Shown here in pieces: positions 52,252 to 62,496 of a stretch of DNA of 64,000 nucleotides. The position numbers were made by a program, and so were the translations under genes. The DNA comes from Alkalicoccus chagannorensis DSM 18086. Lineage in GTDB: Bacteria > Bacillota > Bacilli > Bacillales > Salisediminibacteriaceae. The DNA lies in NCBI RefSeq assembly GCF_000429725.1, contig NZ_AUCK01000023.1, positions 1 through 64,000 of the forward strand, read 5' to 3'. Position 1 is the stretch's first letter. Each line of letters opens with the position of its first letter. The notes beneath the pieces are model-generated. The model did no database searches. It had not been told where the DNA came from and saw nothing but the letters and a program-made list of their open reading frames with translations.

Positions 52252-52760
52252 TTCATAAATGCATACTGGAGAACAGCTGCCTGATCCTGTGGGATCCCTT
52301 CCAAGAAAGGAAGCAGCTGTTCTTTTTCTTTTTGTCCTTCTTCGTGTCCGTGGTAAATGACCAGAACAATCCGTCCACCCGGCACGAGCCGGTCAAACAG
52401 CTGCTGGACAGCGGCGATCGTCGAATCCGCCCTCGTCGTCACGGTTTTGTCGCTCCGCGGGAGGTAGCCGAGGTTGAACACCGCCGCGTGAAGCGGCAGA
52501 TCTCCAAGCACTTCTCCTGCATGTTCGTGCCCCCGCTGCACGAGTTCCGCTTTCAGGCCGTGGGCTTCCAGTCGCTCTGCTGTTGCCCGGAGCGCCTGTT
52601 CCTGGACGTCGAACGCGGTCACCCGTCCTTCCGGGCCGGTGCAGGAAGCGAGAAAGACCGTATCATGACCATTTCCCATGGTGGCATCCACCGCATGGCC
52701 GCCGGGAGGAATGACCTCCTGTAGCAGTTGTCTCGTATACGTAAGTACATCAGGCAGCAT
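52206..52760 (-). CDS. ytqB: tRNA methyltransferase YtqB/MnmM
   Basis: The 184-residue product is a class I methyltransferase with VDATMGNGHDTVFLAS (about 24-39), AFDVQEQALRATAERL and AVFNLGYLPRSDKTVTT (about 93-109). YtqB has been identified as MnmM, which makes the final methylation of wobble mnm5(s2)U in some tRNAs. It follows ytqA with a 3-base gap, as in B. subtilis. Confidence 0.88.
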   Translation of the reverse strand: MLPDVLTYTRQLLQEVIPPGGHAVDATMGNGHDTVFLASCTGPEGRVTAFDVQEQALRATAERLEAHGLKAELVQRGHEHAGEVLGDLPLHAAVFNLGYLPRSDKTVTTRADSTIAAVQQLFDRLVPGGRIVLVIYHGHEEGQKEKEQLLPFLEGIPQDQAAVLQYAFMNQRNAAPFVTVVEKR

Positions 52761-52763
52761 CGT

Positions 52764-53720
52764 TTACTTCCTTTCTTCCTGCTTCACAGCAGCGAATTTC
52801 CCCTGCCAGGAATCCCGTCTTTTCAATTCCTTTTTGATTCCGTTCAGCACGCCCCATTTGTCTGTGCTCCATTGAGGACCGATCAGCAGCTCCTGAGGGC
52901 CGTCACCGGTTAACCGGTGAATGCTGATTGAGGCTGGAATCCGCTCGAGCTGATCGCAGACGATCTGCACGTACTCCTCCTGCGACAAAAAATCAACGAG
53001 GCCTTCCTTATACTGCCGGACCATCGACGTTTTCCGGAGGAGGTGGAGGAGATGGATTTTCATCCCCTGTATATCCAGCTGAGCTGCGAGCTCCGCTGTT
53101 TCCACCATCATGGCCGGGGTTTCCTGAGGGAGTCCATTGATAATGTGGGTACAGACGCGGATGCCGCGGTCTCTCAGTTTGGCCACTCCCTCTTCAAAGC
53201 ATTGGTAGTCGTGGGCCCGGTTGATCAGCACACCGGTTTCGTCATGCGCTGTCTGCAGGCCGAGTTCGACCCAGAGATACGTTCGTTCATGCAGCTCCGC
53301 CAGGTAATCGACCACATCCGGCGGGAGGCAGTCCGGTCTTGTAGCGATAGAGAGCCCGACGACTCCTTCCAGCTCCAGCACGGATTCAAACTTTTCGCGT
53401 AGTTCGTCAACGGGGGCGTGCGTGTTCGTGTAAGCCTGGAAGTAGGCCATAAAAGCCCGTGCAGGCCACTTTTGCGTCATGACCTGTTTTCGCTCTTCAA
53501 ACTGACCTGCCAGGTTCACTTTACGGTCGCCGGCGAAATCACCGGAGCCGCGGACACTGCAGAAGGTGCATCCGCCGTAGGCGACCGTTCCGTCCCGATT
53601 GGGACAATCGAAGCCGGCATCGAGGGCGATTTTCACTACCTTCTCCCCGAAATGGGCTTTCAGCTCTTCGTTCCAGCTGTAGTAGCGCTGGGGCATCCAG
53701 GATGGTCTTGTTTCGATCAT
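52764..53720 (-). CDS. ytqA: Radical SAM protein YtqA (TIGR01212 type)
   Basis: The 318-residue product starts with RYYSWNEELKAHFGEKVVKI. The FeS cluster cysteines are in DCPNRDGTVAYGGCTFCS (about 35-52). It also has WVELGLQTAHDETGVLINR and CTHIINGLPQET. The substrate is unknown; the conserved pairing with ytqB suggests a tRNA or ribosomal role. It overlaps the threonine aldolase stop by four bases. Confidence 0.87.
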   Translation of the reverse strand: MIETRPSWMPQRYYSWNEELKAHFGEKVVKIALDAGFDCPNRDGTVAYGGCTFCSVRGSGDFAGDRKVNLAGQFEERKQVMTQKWPARAFMAYFQAYTNTHAPVDELREKFESVLELEGVVGLSIATRPDCLPPDVVDYLAELHERTYLWVELGLQTAHDETGVLINRAHDYQCFEEGVAKLRDRGIRVCTHIINGLPQETPAMMVETAELAAQLDIQGMKIHLLHLLRKTSMVRQYKEGLVDFLSQEEYVQIVCDQLERIPASISIHRLTGDGPQELLIGPQWSTDKWGVLNGIKKELKRRDSWQGKFAAVKQEERK

Positions 53721-54745
53721 GAGGAAGCACCGAGTTTTTCAAAGATGCGGCAGGCTGTATCAACCTCAGCAGCGGATACATCCGCGTTCGTCGTAATCCG
53801 GATGGACTCCGGTTTATAGGCGATCACGGCTGCGCCTTCCGCAGCAGCAGCGGTGACCCACTCTTCAGCACTGCGGGAAGACTGGTCCGTGTCTGCTACG
53901 ATGATATTCGTCTGCACCTCGTGACGAATCGTCAAGTCCGTAGATTCCCGGAGCACCGCGGCGATGGCAGCTGCGTGGTCATGGTCTTCCTGCAGCCGGG
54001 CTCTCCGCTCCCGAAGCGCATACAGGCCGGGAGCTGCAATGACGCCGGCTTGACGCATGCCGCCGCCGAGCATTTTCCGTTTTTTCCTCGCCTGATCGAT
54101 AAAGGTTTTCGTGCCGGTCAAGATGGATCCGACGGGGGCACCGAGGCCTTTGGACAAACAAAACTGGACACTGTCCGCATAGGCGGCTGTTGCTGCAGGC
54201 GACATCCCTGCGGCAAGGGAGGCATTAAAAAGCCGGGCTCCATCCATGTGCACGGGGATCCCGTGTTCATCAGCCGTCGACCGCACCTGCGTCATATATT
54301 CTTCAGAAAGGACGGTGCCTCCAGCCCGGTTGTGTGTATGTTCAAGCCAGATCAGTCCCGTTTCCGGATAGTGGATATCCTCCGGCCGGACTGCTTTCTT
54401 CAGCTGCTCGATGTTCATCTCTCCGTGAGTATGAGGGAGCGTTCTGGACTGGACACCGGCAAAGGCGGAAATTGCAGCGCCTTCGTAAACAAAGACGTGT
54501 GCTTCGTCATCCATAATGACTTCCTGGCCCGGTCTGGTATGAACGAGCAGAGCCGCCTGGTTGCCCTGGGTACCGCTCGTAGTGAACAGCGCGGCTTCTT
54601 TGCCAAGCAGGGCGGCCGCTTCTTGTTCAAGCTCATTGACTGTCGGATCTTCTCCAAACACGTCGTCCCCGACTTCGGCCTGCATCATTAGTTCCCGCAT
54701 CCGCTGATCGGGTCTCGTAATTGTATCGCTGCGAAGGTCTATCAT
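53717..54745 (-). CDS. ltaE: Low-specificity L-threonine aldolase
   Basis: I place the start at ATG 54745; ATG 54757 touches the GAGAGG site directly and is less likely. The 342-residue product is a fold-type I PLP enzyme with IDLRSDTITRPDQ, GDDVFGEDPTVNELE, HTHNRAGGTVL and the PLP lysine in VQFCLSKGLGAPVGS (about 192-206). It splits threonine to glycine and acetaldehyde. It is coupled to ytqA, an arrangement not seen in B. subtilis. Confidence 0.88.
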   Translation of the reverse strand: MIDLRSDTITRPDQRMRELMMQAEVGDDVFGEDPTVNELEQEAAALLGKEAALFTTSGTQGNQAALLVHTRPGQEVIMDDEAHVFVYEGAAISAFAGVQSRTLPHTHGEMNIEQLKKAVRPEDIHYPETGLIWLEHTHNRAGGTVLSEEYMTQVRSTADEHGIPVHMDGARLFNASLAAGMSPAATAAYADSVQFCLSKGLGAPVGSILTGTKTFIDQARKKRKMLGGGMRQAGVIAAPGLYALRERRARLQEDHDHAAAIAAVLRESTDLTIRHEVQTNIIVADTDQSSRSAEEWVTAAAAEGAAVIAYKPESIRITTNADVSAAEVDTACRIFEKLGASS

Positions 54746-54856
54746 CGTATCGTTCATCCTCTCTGAAAGTACTGCTTGTTACATCCTACCACGGCGGACG
54801 AGTATGAGAAATGCCTGCTCTTCAAACAGCGCTCCGATACGATATTTCTGGACTCG

Positions 54857-55007
54857 AAACAAGAGGTTCTATGATACATGTTGAGGAAAAGGTTCCTTTC
54901 TGTGCCGTTTTTTCATTCGTTTCCTCTGGACGCTTGCCAAGGGGTGCTGTCCTCCCTCTGGCGTCACAGCCCCTGATTCCATACGTATTCTTTGACGCTT
55001 ACCAGCC
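54857..55007. repeat. Interspersed repeat family B, copy B3
   Basis: The left end GGTTCTATGATACATGTTG matches 9067 and 38818. It continues with AAGGTTCCTTTC, CTGGACGCTTGCCAAGGGG and GCTGTCCTC, shared with B2. The right end TACGTATTCTTTGACGCTTA is shared with 19467-19491. Confidence 0.6.
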
Positions 55008-55205
55008 TTGACTGCCTACGTTGTCTGCATGATTGTCATCAGCTTTGGTGGCACAATGCCGTTTCTCTTCCTGTCCCTTCTGCTTTTCATTGTATACGCT
55101 GCTACAGCCGTGTTTGACCGCGGTGTCAAAGGGATCCGGTTCCCCGGGAGGATGCTTGACATTCCGTCGGTGGATGACTACAATGATACCGATACACGTT
55201 TATGA
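55008..55205 (+). CDS. Possible small membrane protein (uncertain)
   Basis: A 65-codon frame starting at TTG 55008 (or ATG 55029) encodes a hydrophobic helix (about residues 9-36). A plausible soluble tail follows, GVKGIRFPGRMLDIPSVDDY. No ribosome binding site is visible. It abuts a family B repeat, which may have replaced its original upstream region. It could be a gene fragment. Confidence 0.35.
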   Translation: MTAYVVCMIVISFGGTMPFLFLSLLLFIVYAATAVFDRGVKGIRFPGRMLDIPSVDDYNDTDTRL

Positions 55206-55229
55206 AAAAACAGTCACGACAAGGAGCAG

Positions 55230-55445
55230 TAACCGACGATAGATCCTGCAGAGAGTCAACGGCTGGTGGAAGTTGACGTTATATCCCGGTGAACTTACCT
55301 TGGAACTGTGTGCCGACTGGCGCCGTCTGCCGACGTTACCGGCTTGAAGCGGGTGCTCGATGCAGCACTAATCGTGGGTGGTACCGCGGGAAGGATATCA
55401 AACCTCTCGTCCCAGACTGAACTGCTGGGGTGCGGGGTTTTTTCT
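55230..55445 (+). promoter_or_regulatory. T-box riboswitch (leucine) upstream of leuS
   Basis: The T-box sequence GGGTGGTACCGCG is at 55376-55388. Stem I has GAGAG near 55250 and a specifier loop GTGAA-CTT-ACC with leucine codon CTT at 55294-55296. The terminator pairs 55401-55415 with 55425-55439 and ends in six T. Uncharged tRNA-Leu should prevent termination and allow leuS transcription. Confidence 0.93.
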
Positions 55446-55506
55446 GTTTATCGGCAGAGCATCACACATAGAAGAGGGATTATTGAAATCAGAGGAGGCT
55501 GTCAAC

Positions 55507-57921
55507 GTGGCATTTGATCATCAGGCAATTGAAGCGAAATGGCAGAAACATTGGGAGCAGCATCAGACGTTTGAGACGAAAGAGGATCCTTCCAGACCGA
55601 AGTTCTACGCGCTGGACATGTTTCCGTATCCGTCGGGGTCCGGGCTGCACGTAGGTCATCCGGAAGGCTATACAGCAACGGATATTCTATCCAGAATGAA
55701 GCGGATGCAGGGGTATAACGTCCTTCACCCGATGGGATGGGATGCGTTCGGACTGCCGGCAGAACAGTTTGCACTGGATACTGGACGCCACCCGGCTGAA
55801 TTTACGGAACAGAACGTACAGACATTCCGCCGTCAGATTAAAGAGCTCGGTTTTTCCTACGACTGGAACCGTGAAATCAACACAACAGATGAAGACTATT
55901 ATAAATGGACGCAGTGGATCTTCATTCAGCTCTACAACGAAGGGCTCGCCTATGTGGATGAGGTACCGGTGAACTGGTGCCCGGCACTCGGGACGGTGCT
56001 CGCGAATGAAGAAGTAGTCGATGGCGTCAGCGAACGGGGAGGCCATCCGGTGGAACGGCGTCCAATGAAACAGTGGATGCTGAAGATCACGGCCTATGCG
56101 GATCGTCTCTTGGAAGACCTGGAGGAGCTGGACTGGCCGGAGTCCATCAAAGACATGCAGCGCAACTGGATCGGCCGTTCGGAAGGCGCAGATGTAGATT
56201 TTCAGCTGAAGGGGACTGGCAAAGAGGTCACCGTCTTCACCACACGGCCGGACACGCTGTTCGGCGCGACGTACCTGGTTCTCGCACCGGAACATCCAAT
56301 GGTGGAGGACATCACTACCGACGAGCAGCGGGACGCCGTCGCCCAGTACCAGAAACAGGTCGGTACGAAAAGTGACCTGGAACGGACAGAGCTTGCCAAA
56401 GAAAAAACCGGTGTCTTCACCGGGGGCTATGCGGTTCATCCGGTTTCGGGAGAAGACGTGCCGGTCTGGATCGCCGACTACGTGCTGATCAGCTACGGAA
56501 CCGGGGCGATCATGGCAGTACCGGGTCATGACGAGCGGGACTATGACTTTGCCTCGGCATTTGGCCTGCCGATTGTCGAAGTCGTATCCGGCGGTGATCT
56601 ATCCGAGGAAGCCTACAGCGGTGACGGAGAACACGTCAACTCTGATTTTCTGAATGGGCTTCACAATGAAGAAGCGATTTCCCGCATGTGTGACTGGCTC
56701 GAAGAACACAAAAAAGGGAAGCGGCAGGTCACCTACCGCCTCCGGGACTGGCTTTTCAGCCGTCAGCGTTACTGGGGAGAACCGATCCCGATGATCCATT
56801 GGGAGGACGGTTCGATGACGCCGGTTCCGGAAGAGGAACTTCCGCTCACGCTTCCGGAAATGGATGCATTCAAGCCGTCCGGAACAGGGGAATCCCCGCT
56901 TGCCAACAATGAAGAGTGGCTGTATGTCACGGACCCGGAGACCGGGATGAAAGGACGCCGCGAAACGAATACGATGCCGCAGTGGGCAGGAAGCTGCTGG
57001 TATTACCTCCGCTTTATTGATCCACATAACGAGGAGCAGCTGGCCGATCCACAGAAGCTGAAGCGCTGGCTCCCGGTGGATATGTATATCGGAGGCGCAG
57101 AGCATGCCGTCCTGCATCTGCTGTACGCGCGGTTCTGGCACAAGGTGCTGTATGATATCGGAGTCGTTCCGACGAAGGAGCCGTTCCAGCGCCTGTACAA
57201 CCAGGGCATGATCCTGGGAGAGAACAATGAGAAGATGAGCAAATCGAAAGGGAACGTCGTGAATCCGGACGACATCATGACGTCCCACGGAGCAGACACG
57301 CTTCGTCTTTATGAAATGTTCATGGGCCCTCTCGACGCTGCGATTGCGTGGAGCTCAAACGGGCTGGACGGAGCACGCCGCTTTCTCGACCGGGTGTACC
57401 GCCTTTTCGTAGAGGACGGCTCGCTTACAAGCCGGGCGTCCGATCACCAGAGCAGTGATGAGATGACCCGTGTCTATCACCAGACCGTGCAGAAAGTCAC
57501 GGAGAATTTTGAAGATATGCGCTTTAACACCGGCATCTCGCAGCTGATGGTTTTCATCAACGAAGCCTATAAGCAGGAGAAGGTCTCCATCAGCCACCTG
57601 GAAGGATTTTTGAAAATGCTCTCGCCGGTGGCACCACACTTGAGTGAAGAGCTGTGGAGCCTGCTCGGCCATGAAGAGACAATCACCTACGCGACATGGC
57701 CGGTGTATGATGAATCGTGGCTTGTCGAAGATGAGATTGAAATTGTGCTGCAGGTGAACGGAAAAGTCCGCTCCAAGCTGCAGGTCGCAAAAGAAGCGAC
57801 GAAAGACGACCTGGAGCATGCAGCTTTTGCAGATGAAAAAATCAAGGCCGAGACAGAAGGAAAGACGATCCGTAAAGTCATTGCTGTCCCGGGGAAACTC
57901 GTGAATATTGTAGCGACGTAG
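55507..57921 (+). CDS. leuS: Leucyl-tRNA synthetase
   Basis: GTG 55507 lies eight bases after GGAGG; the frame is open upstream through the T-box leader. The 804-residue product has the HIGH-type signature [14 protein letters not shown] (about 45-58), the editing domain (about 220-410) with [20 protein letters not shown], the KMSKS motif [10 protein letters not shown] (about 575-584) and a C-terminal anticodon-binding domain. It charges tRNA-Leu. Confidence 0.96.
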   Translation: MAFDHQAIEAKWQKHWEQHQTFETKEDPSRPKFYALDMFPYPSGSGLHVGHPEGYTATDILSRMKRMQGYNVLHPMGWDAFGLPAEQFALDTGRHPAEFTEQNVQTFRRQIKELGFSYDWNREINTTDEDYYKWTQWIFIQLYNEGLAYVDEVPVNWCPALGTVLANEEVVDGVSERGGHPVERRPMKQWMLKITAYADRLLEDLEELDWPESIKDMQRNWIGRSEGADVDFQLKGTGKEVTVFTTRPDTLFGATYLVLAPEHPMVEDITTDEQRDAVAQYQKQVGTKSDLERTELAKEKTGVFTGGYAVHPVSGEDVPVWIADYVLISYGTGAIMAVPGHDERDYDFASAFGLPIVEVVSGGDLSEEAYSGDGEHVNSDFLNGLHNEEAISRMCDWLEEHKKGKRQVTYRLRDWLFSRQRYWGEPIPMIHWEDGSMTPVPEEELPLTLPEMDAFKPSGTGESPLANNEEWLYVTDPETGMKGRRETNTMPQWAGSCWYYLRFIDPHNEEQLADPQKLKRWLPVDMYIGGAEHAVLHLLYARFWHKVLYDIGVVPTKEPFQRLYNQGMILGENNEKMSKSKGNVVNPDDIMTSHGADTLRLYEMFMGPLDAAIAWSSNGLDGARRFLDRVYRLFVEDGSLTSRASDHQSSDEMTRVYHQTVQKVTENFEDMRFNTGISQLMVFINEAYKQEKVSISHLEGFLKMLSPVAPHLSEELWSLLGHEETITYATWPVYDESWLVEDEIEIVLQVNGKVRSKLQVAKEATKDDLEHAAFADEKIKAETEGKTIRKVIAVPGKLVNIVAT

Positions 57922-57987
57922 GACCAAGCTGCCGGTTCACGGCTGCTTCGGTGAAAAGATCGTCAAACTGCAACGCCAAAGAAAAGA

Positions 57988-58026
57988 ACAAGGCCCGTCT
58001 CCGACATCAGGGAGACGGGCCTTGTT
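57988..58026. terminator. Bidirectional terminator after leuS
   Basis: AACAAGGCCCGTCTCC (57988-58003) pairs perfectly with 58011-58026 and serves the converging leuS and exonuclease genes. Confidence 0.88.
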
Positions 58027-58211
58027 TATGATCTTTTTCTGCCTGTTCCAGTTCATAAGCGGCGAAGCTTCCTTCGGCTGCGAACAGGAGCTGTTGCAAG
58101 ATGTGCTGCATGATAACGATGGACCTCTCCGGCGTCAACATGCGTTTCCCCTTTGATATTCTCTGCATATCACTTCGGTCTGCAGGGCTTCCCTTCCTCA
58201 TGGCAGGCCGG

Positions 58212-58874
58212 TCAGCGTTGATGGATTCCGTTTTCTTTCGATGTGATGTCCATGAGTTCGCCGAGCGTCGTCCGGCCCCGGTCCTCAACATAGCGAAGCA
58301 GTTCTACCAGCAAGTGGGCGGTGGTGAGCGCATCTCCGAGGGCGCTGTGTCGTTCGTGGATGGGCGTCCCGAAACTCATCGCATAATGATGCAGGTCCCG
58401 CATGTCCCAGGAAGGCGCAAGGTAGCCGATCAAATCCAGCGTATCGACCCCGAGCGGTTCTTCAAAAGACCATTTTTCCCGGGCGAGCTCCTTTTTCAGG
58501 ACGAGAAGATCGAAGGCCAGATAATGACCGACCCAGCCACAGCCGTCGCTTTTCTCCATGAAGGCGTAAAAATCAGAGATCGCATCAAACGCATCCGGAG
58601 CTCCCTGAACGTGGCTGTCCGCAATACCGGTCAGCTCTGTGATTCGTGCTGGGATGTCCCGCTGTGGATTGACGTAAGTCTGAAAGGTGTGGTCCGTGAC
58701 CTGCAGTCCTTCAACCTGAACAGCGCCGATTTCAATCAGCCGGTCTTTTCCTCCCACAGCAAACCCGGTGGTTTCGGTATCGAAAACCGTAAATGACGTT
58801 TCACGGATCGGCTGATTGAGCGGCATCTGGCGTGCGAGTTGATAATGCATTTTCTTCTTCTTCCAGAACATCAT
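58212..58874 (-). CDS. DEDDh 3'-5' exonuclease (DnaQ/PolC epsilon-like)
   Basis: The 220-residue product has Exo I FTVFDTETTGFAVGG (about 27-41), Exo II VGHYLAFDLLVLKKEL (about 114-129) and Exo III HSALGDALTTAHLL (about 175-188) with the DEDDh histidine. It is a stand-alone proofreading-type or RNA exonuclease. It follows the CBS/DUF294 protein by 30 bases; this pairing with a sodium symporter recurs, from memory, in other bacteria. Confidence 0.87.
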   Translation of the reverse strand: MMFWKKKKMHYQLARQMPLNQPIRETSFTVFDTETTGFAVGGKDRLIEIGAVQVEGLQVTDHTFQTYVNPQRDIPARITELTGIADSHVQGAPDAFDAISDFYAFMEKSDGCGWVGHYLAFDLLVLKKELAREKWSFEEPLGVDTLDLIGYLAPSWDMRDLHHYAMSFGTPIHERHSALGDALTTAHLLVELLRYVEDRGRTTLGELMDITSKENGIHQR

Positions 58875-58904
58875 AAAGACCGGCTCCTTCTCCCGCAGGA
58901 GTAG

Positions 58905-60815
58905 TTATTGAATACCGAATTCGGCGAGCATATTGTTCTGAAGGGAACGGACGGATTTTAACGCGAGCATCAGCTCTTCTTTCTCTCTCGTCTTCATGTG
59001 AGAAAAAAGGATGTCGCTCGAGGATTCTTCTCCCCGCTGGTAGCGGGCCCAGGACTGATGTACACGAATGGAGAGCATCACTTCATAAGCGAACTGCAGC
59101 TCATCAGCCGTTTCGGCACTGAGCACGCGCTGGTCTTGAAGAAAGGCGATCTGCTGCCGGGGCGTCCCTTCGACAAATTGATGGTGGGCGCTCAGCAGCT
59201 GCAGGCTGTGATAGAACGGGAACAGCGCCTGCTTTTTTATGTTGATGTGGTCCTTTTTCATACGGAACAGAGCCCGGATGGGATGATCGAGAGAAGGGAC
59301 CGGCTGTTGTTTTTCTTCCTGCGCCGCGCGGTACAGCAGGATGCTGGACTGGCGCAGCTGTTCTTTTACCGTCTGGTTGAAGCGGTCGCGCAGGGCTTCA
59401 TCCCCATAGAGAAACCGATGGGAAAGGAAGTTCTGGGCTAACAGAATGTTGTCGCCCGTCGCCCGCAGGGACCAGGATCGGAGCCGCTCACTCCAGCGGC
59501 GGATCGATCCCCGCCACTGCGGGAAGGAGGCCATCATATCCCCATCACACCGCTTATAGCCGGCATGCTCCATGAGCCGGGTGATCTCTTCGCCGAGAGC
59601 ACCGAAGTAGGCATCCGTATCATCCGGATCATTGTCAGGAGAAGCCTGATAGACAAGGAAATGATCCTGATCGGAGAGGAGGAACTGCTCCCCGCGCCCG
59701 CTGCTGCCCATCATGAAAAAAGCAAAAGCAGCCGGCGGGTTTCCGGTATTCTGAAGCGCCAGATGGATACACTGTCTGGCCAGGCGGTCGTACAGGCTTG
59801 TAACTACTTCGAGTGTATAAACGATAGGAATGCGGTCTTCAAGCAGTTTGCCGAGGGCTCCATAGATAGCATGACGGACTTCGGGCAGAGAGTCTTCGTC
59901 GGCTTGTTCAATCTCCTGCAGGATGTCGAACGTTCCCCGGTTTTTCTTCCGGAGCAGATCCGACAGCGTCACCATTCCAACCGGTTTCCGGCCATCTGTG
60001 ACGGGAAGGTGCTTCACGCCGTGCACAAGAAACGTCGATAGGGCCTCGTAATAGTAGGCTGTCCTCGGGACCGTCACAGGGTCCGGCGTCATAATATCTC
60101 CGGCTTCGGTGGATTCCGATGCGCCGGCGGCAACATACCTTGACACGATGTCTTTTTCGGTAATGATGCCAGCAGTATCGCCCTGACGATCGGTGATCAG
60201 AATGGAACTGATCCCTTCTTCCATCATCCGGGCAGCAAGCAGCTGGACGGAGGTTTCTTCCGGCATGGTGACGGGGACCGGACTCATCAGGTCCTGCACC
60301 CGTCGGATGAACGCGTCGCTTTCCCCCCACTGCCGGGAAAGCTTCACCTGTTCGGCGAGAGAGGCGTATATTTCCCGGAGACGGACCGATACCTGCCGCA
60401 TCATATAATCGCGTACGTCCTCGTCGTGCCAGCGTCGTTCGAGAACGTCATAAGGAATCATGAGGCAGACAGAATGCTCTGATGCTAGCACCTCCACCGT
60501 ATGCGAGGACTCGTGATCATTGGGCTCACCGAGAAAATCAGCGAGGCTGGAGAAGCCGAGCATATCCCCGGCTTCAAGTACTTCAAGCACTTCCTCCTGT
60601 CGGGAAGGACCGGTGTTGACACATACTTCTGCGACACCTTCGACGAGAAGCAGCAGACCTTCCCGGGAGGACTGGGCGTACAGAATCTTCTCCCCTTTAT
60701 TGTATGCATGCCAGGTGCAGGTCTGAAAAAGGGAGGCGGCTTCTTCCGGAGAAGCACTCCGGAAGAAAGGATGCCGCGCAGCCGTCTGTTCGTGTTTATT
60801 TGTCGGAGCCGTCAT
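58905..60815 (-). CDS. cNMP-binding / CBS-pair / DUF294 nucleotidyltransferase-like protein
   Basis: ATG 60815 follows GGAGAGGT and lies inside the end of the symporter gene (20-base overlap). The 636-residue product has a cyclic-nucleotide-binding domain (about 20-140, EVLEAGDMLGFSSLADFLGE), two CBS domains (about 170-295, DLMSPVPVTM and DIMTPDPVTV) and a DUF294 nucleotidyltransferase domain with GSSGRGEQFLLSDQDHFLV (about 368-386). A DUF294 C-terminal domain follows. It is probably a nucleotide-responsive regulator of the neighbouring sodium/solute symporter. Confidence 0.87.
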   Translation of the reverse strand: MTAPTNKHEQTAARHPFFRSASPEEAASLFQTCTWHAYNKGEKILYAQSSREGLLLLVEGVAEVCVNTGPSRQEEVLEVLEAGDMLGFSSLADFLGEPNDHESSHTVEVLASEHSVCLMIPYDVLERRWHDEDVRDYMMRQVSVRLREIYASLAEQVKLSRQWGESDAFIRRVQDLMSPVPVTMPEETSVQLLAARMMEEGISSILITDRQGDTAGIITEKDIVSRYVAAGASESTEAGDIMTPDPVTVPRTAYYYEALSTFLVHGVKHLPVTDGRKPVGMVTLSDLLRKKNRGTFDILQEIEQADEDSLPEVRHAIYGALGKLLEDRIPIVYTLEVVTSLYDRLARQCIHLALQNTGNPPAAFAFFMMGSSGRGEQFLLSDQDHFLVYQASPDNDPDDTDAYFGALGEEITRLMEHAGYKRCDGDMMASFPQWRGSIRRWSERLRSWSLRATGDNILLAQNFLSHRFLYGDEALRDRFNQTVKEQLRQSSILLYRAAQEEKQQPVPSLDHPIRALFRMKKDHINIKKQALFPFYHSLQLLSAHHQFVEGTPRQQIAFLQDQRVLSAETADELQFAYEVMLSIRVHQSWARYQRGEESSSDILFSHMKTREKEELMLALKSVRSLQNNMLAEFGIQ

Positions 60816-62457
60816 TGATCCAGACCTCTCCATCTTTGTACGTCATTTGTTCCGGATAACGAAGGTCGACCGCTTCATCCTGCAGTTTCTGCGGCGGTGC
60901 CGGTGTAAGCAAGGAAACGACCACGACGAGAATCAGGTTGGCGGCAACACCGAACACACCGGCGCCGGTATCCTGAATACCGAAGAGGGTGACTCCTGCC
61001 ATCGATAGGAAAATATAACCGAGCGTGACGCCCAGTCCGCCGAGCATCCCGGCAATAGCTCCCTGTGCCGTCATGCGCTTCCACCAGACACCGAGGAAGA
61101 GGACAGGGAAGAAGGTACCTCCTGCCAGGGCAAAGGCCCATGCAATGATTTGCGTAATAACCCCCGGAGGATCGAGTGCAATCACGCCGGCAGCAATCGT
61201 TGAAGCTACAATGGCGATTCTTCCTGCCAGCAGTCGTTTCTTATCAGACGCATTTGGTCTCAGCAGGCGGTAGTAGATGTCATGTGCAAACGAAGAAGAA
61301 ATTGTAATCAAGAGCCCGCCGGCTGTCGACAGCGCCGCAGCCATCGCCCCAGCCGCAACCAGGCCGACGACAAACATTCCGAGGTTGGCTATTTCGGGCG
61401 TTGCCATGACTACAATATCTTCGTGGATAAATAAATCTTCCCAATGAAGCGTGCCGTCTTCGCTTGTGTCGGCAATTTCAAGCAGGCCGGTATTAATCCA
61501 GGCCTCGGTCCAGCCCGGCAGCTCATCAATCGGCTGTCCGACAACCTGGGTCATAATAACGAACCGGGAGAATGCTGCGTACGCAGGTGCGGATAGATAC
61601 AGCAGTGCGATGAAGAGCAGTGCCCAGGCACCACTCCAGCGTGCAGCTTTCATGGTGGTGACGGTGTAGAATCGGACGATGACGTGCGGCAGGGCCGCGG
61701 TACCGACCATCAAGGTGAAGAGAAGCGCGAGAAACTGCGAGCGCTGACTCTCATCAAATGGAGCGAAATATTCTGAGAGTCCGAGCTCCTGGTCAATGGC
61801 ACCGAGCTCCGTGACAAAATTACCGTATGTAAGCCACGGAAGCGGATTACCGGTAATCTGCAGCGACATGAATACAATCGGAATAATATACGCTGTAATC
61901 AATATCATGTACTGGGCAACCTGTGTCCAGGTAACCCCCTTCATCCCGCCGAGAGAAGCGTAGATGGCGATTACGACCACCCCGATCATCACCCCGGAAG
62001 AGGCCGGCAGGTTCAATAGACGACCGATAACAACGCCGGAACCGGAAAGCTGGCCGATGATATACGTGAAGCTGATAATAATGGTCGCGATCGCGGCGAT
62101 GAGCCGCGCCGGGTTGCTGTCAAACCGGTCCCCGATAAACTCCGGTACGGTGAAACGTCCGTATTTCCGGAGCTGCGGGGCGAGCAGGAAGGTTAAGAGC
62201 AGATACCCGCCTGTCCAGCCCATAATATAAGCGAGACCGTCGTAGCCGAGCATCATGACGGTACCGGCCATCCCGATAAAGGAAGCGGCACTCATCCAGT
62301 CGCCGCCGATGGCCATCCCGTTCCAGAATGGCGGAATGCCGCGGCTGGCTACGTAGAAATCAGAGGTTACTTTTGCTCGGTTGTAAATGGAAATACCAAT
62401 ATAGAGTGCAAAGGTGAGTAAGATAAGAATTAACGAGACGAGTGACTGCTGGTCCAA
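60796..62457 (-). CDS. Sodium:solute symporter, SSS family (ActP-like, large subunit)
   Basis: TTG 62457 lies seven bases after GGAGGG. The 553-residue product has about 13 membrane helices and the SSS pattern VASRGIPPFWNGMAIGGDWM, FIGMAGTVMMLGYDGLAYIM and GGMKGVTWTQVAQYMIL. It is similar to acetate/monocarboxylate carriers paired with a DUF4212 small subunit, which is the gene just upstream. The substrate is probably a short organic acid, by inference. Confidence 0.9.
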   Translation of the reverse strand: MDQQSLVSLILILLTFALYIGISIYNRAKVTSDFYVASRGIPPFWNGMAIGGDWMSAASFIGMAGTVMMLGYDGLAYIMGWTGGYLLLTFLLAPQLRKYGRFTVPEFIGDRFDSNPARLIAAIATIIISFTYIIGQLSGSGVVIGRLLNLPASSGVMIGVVVIAIYASLGGMKGVTWTQVAQYMILITAYIIPIVFMSLQITGNPLPWLTYGNFVTELGAIDQELGLSEYFAPFDESQRSQFLALLFTLMVGTAALPHVIVRFYTVTTMKAARWSGAWALLFIALLYLSAPAYAAFSRFVIMTQVVGQPIDELPGWTEAWINTGLLEIADTSEDGTLHWEDLFIHEDIVVMATPEIANLGMFVVGLVAAGAMAAALSTAGGLLITISSSFAHDIYYRLLRPNASDKKRLLAGRIAIVASTIAAGVIALDPPGVITQIIAWAFALAGGTFFPVLFLGVWWKRMTAQGAIAGMLGGLGVTLGYIFLSMAGVTLFGIQDTGAGVFGVAANLILVVVVSLLTPAPPQKLQDEAVDLRYPEQMTYKDGEVWINDGSDK

Positions 62458-62496
62458 AATAAAACCCTCCTAAAGGCTGATCTGCTGCTTCTGCTT

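Noticed and set aside
58007-58291. Minus-strand frame after the exonuclease gene
   Set aside because: The N-terminal half overlaps the exonuclease gene and the end runs through the terminator. An internal ATG near 58140 after AAAGGGG would give only 44 residues of unknown type.
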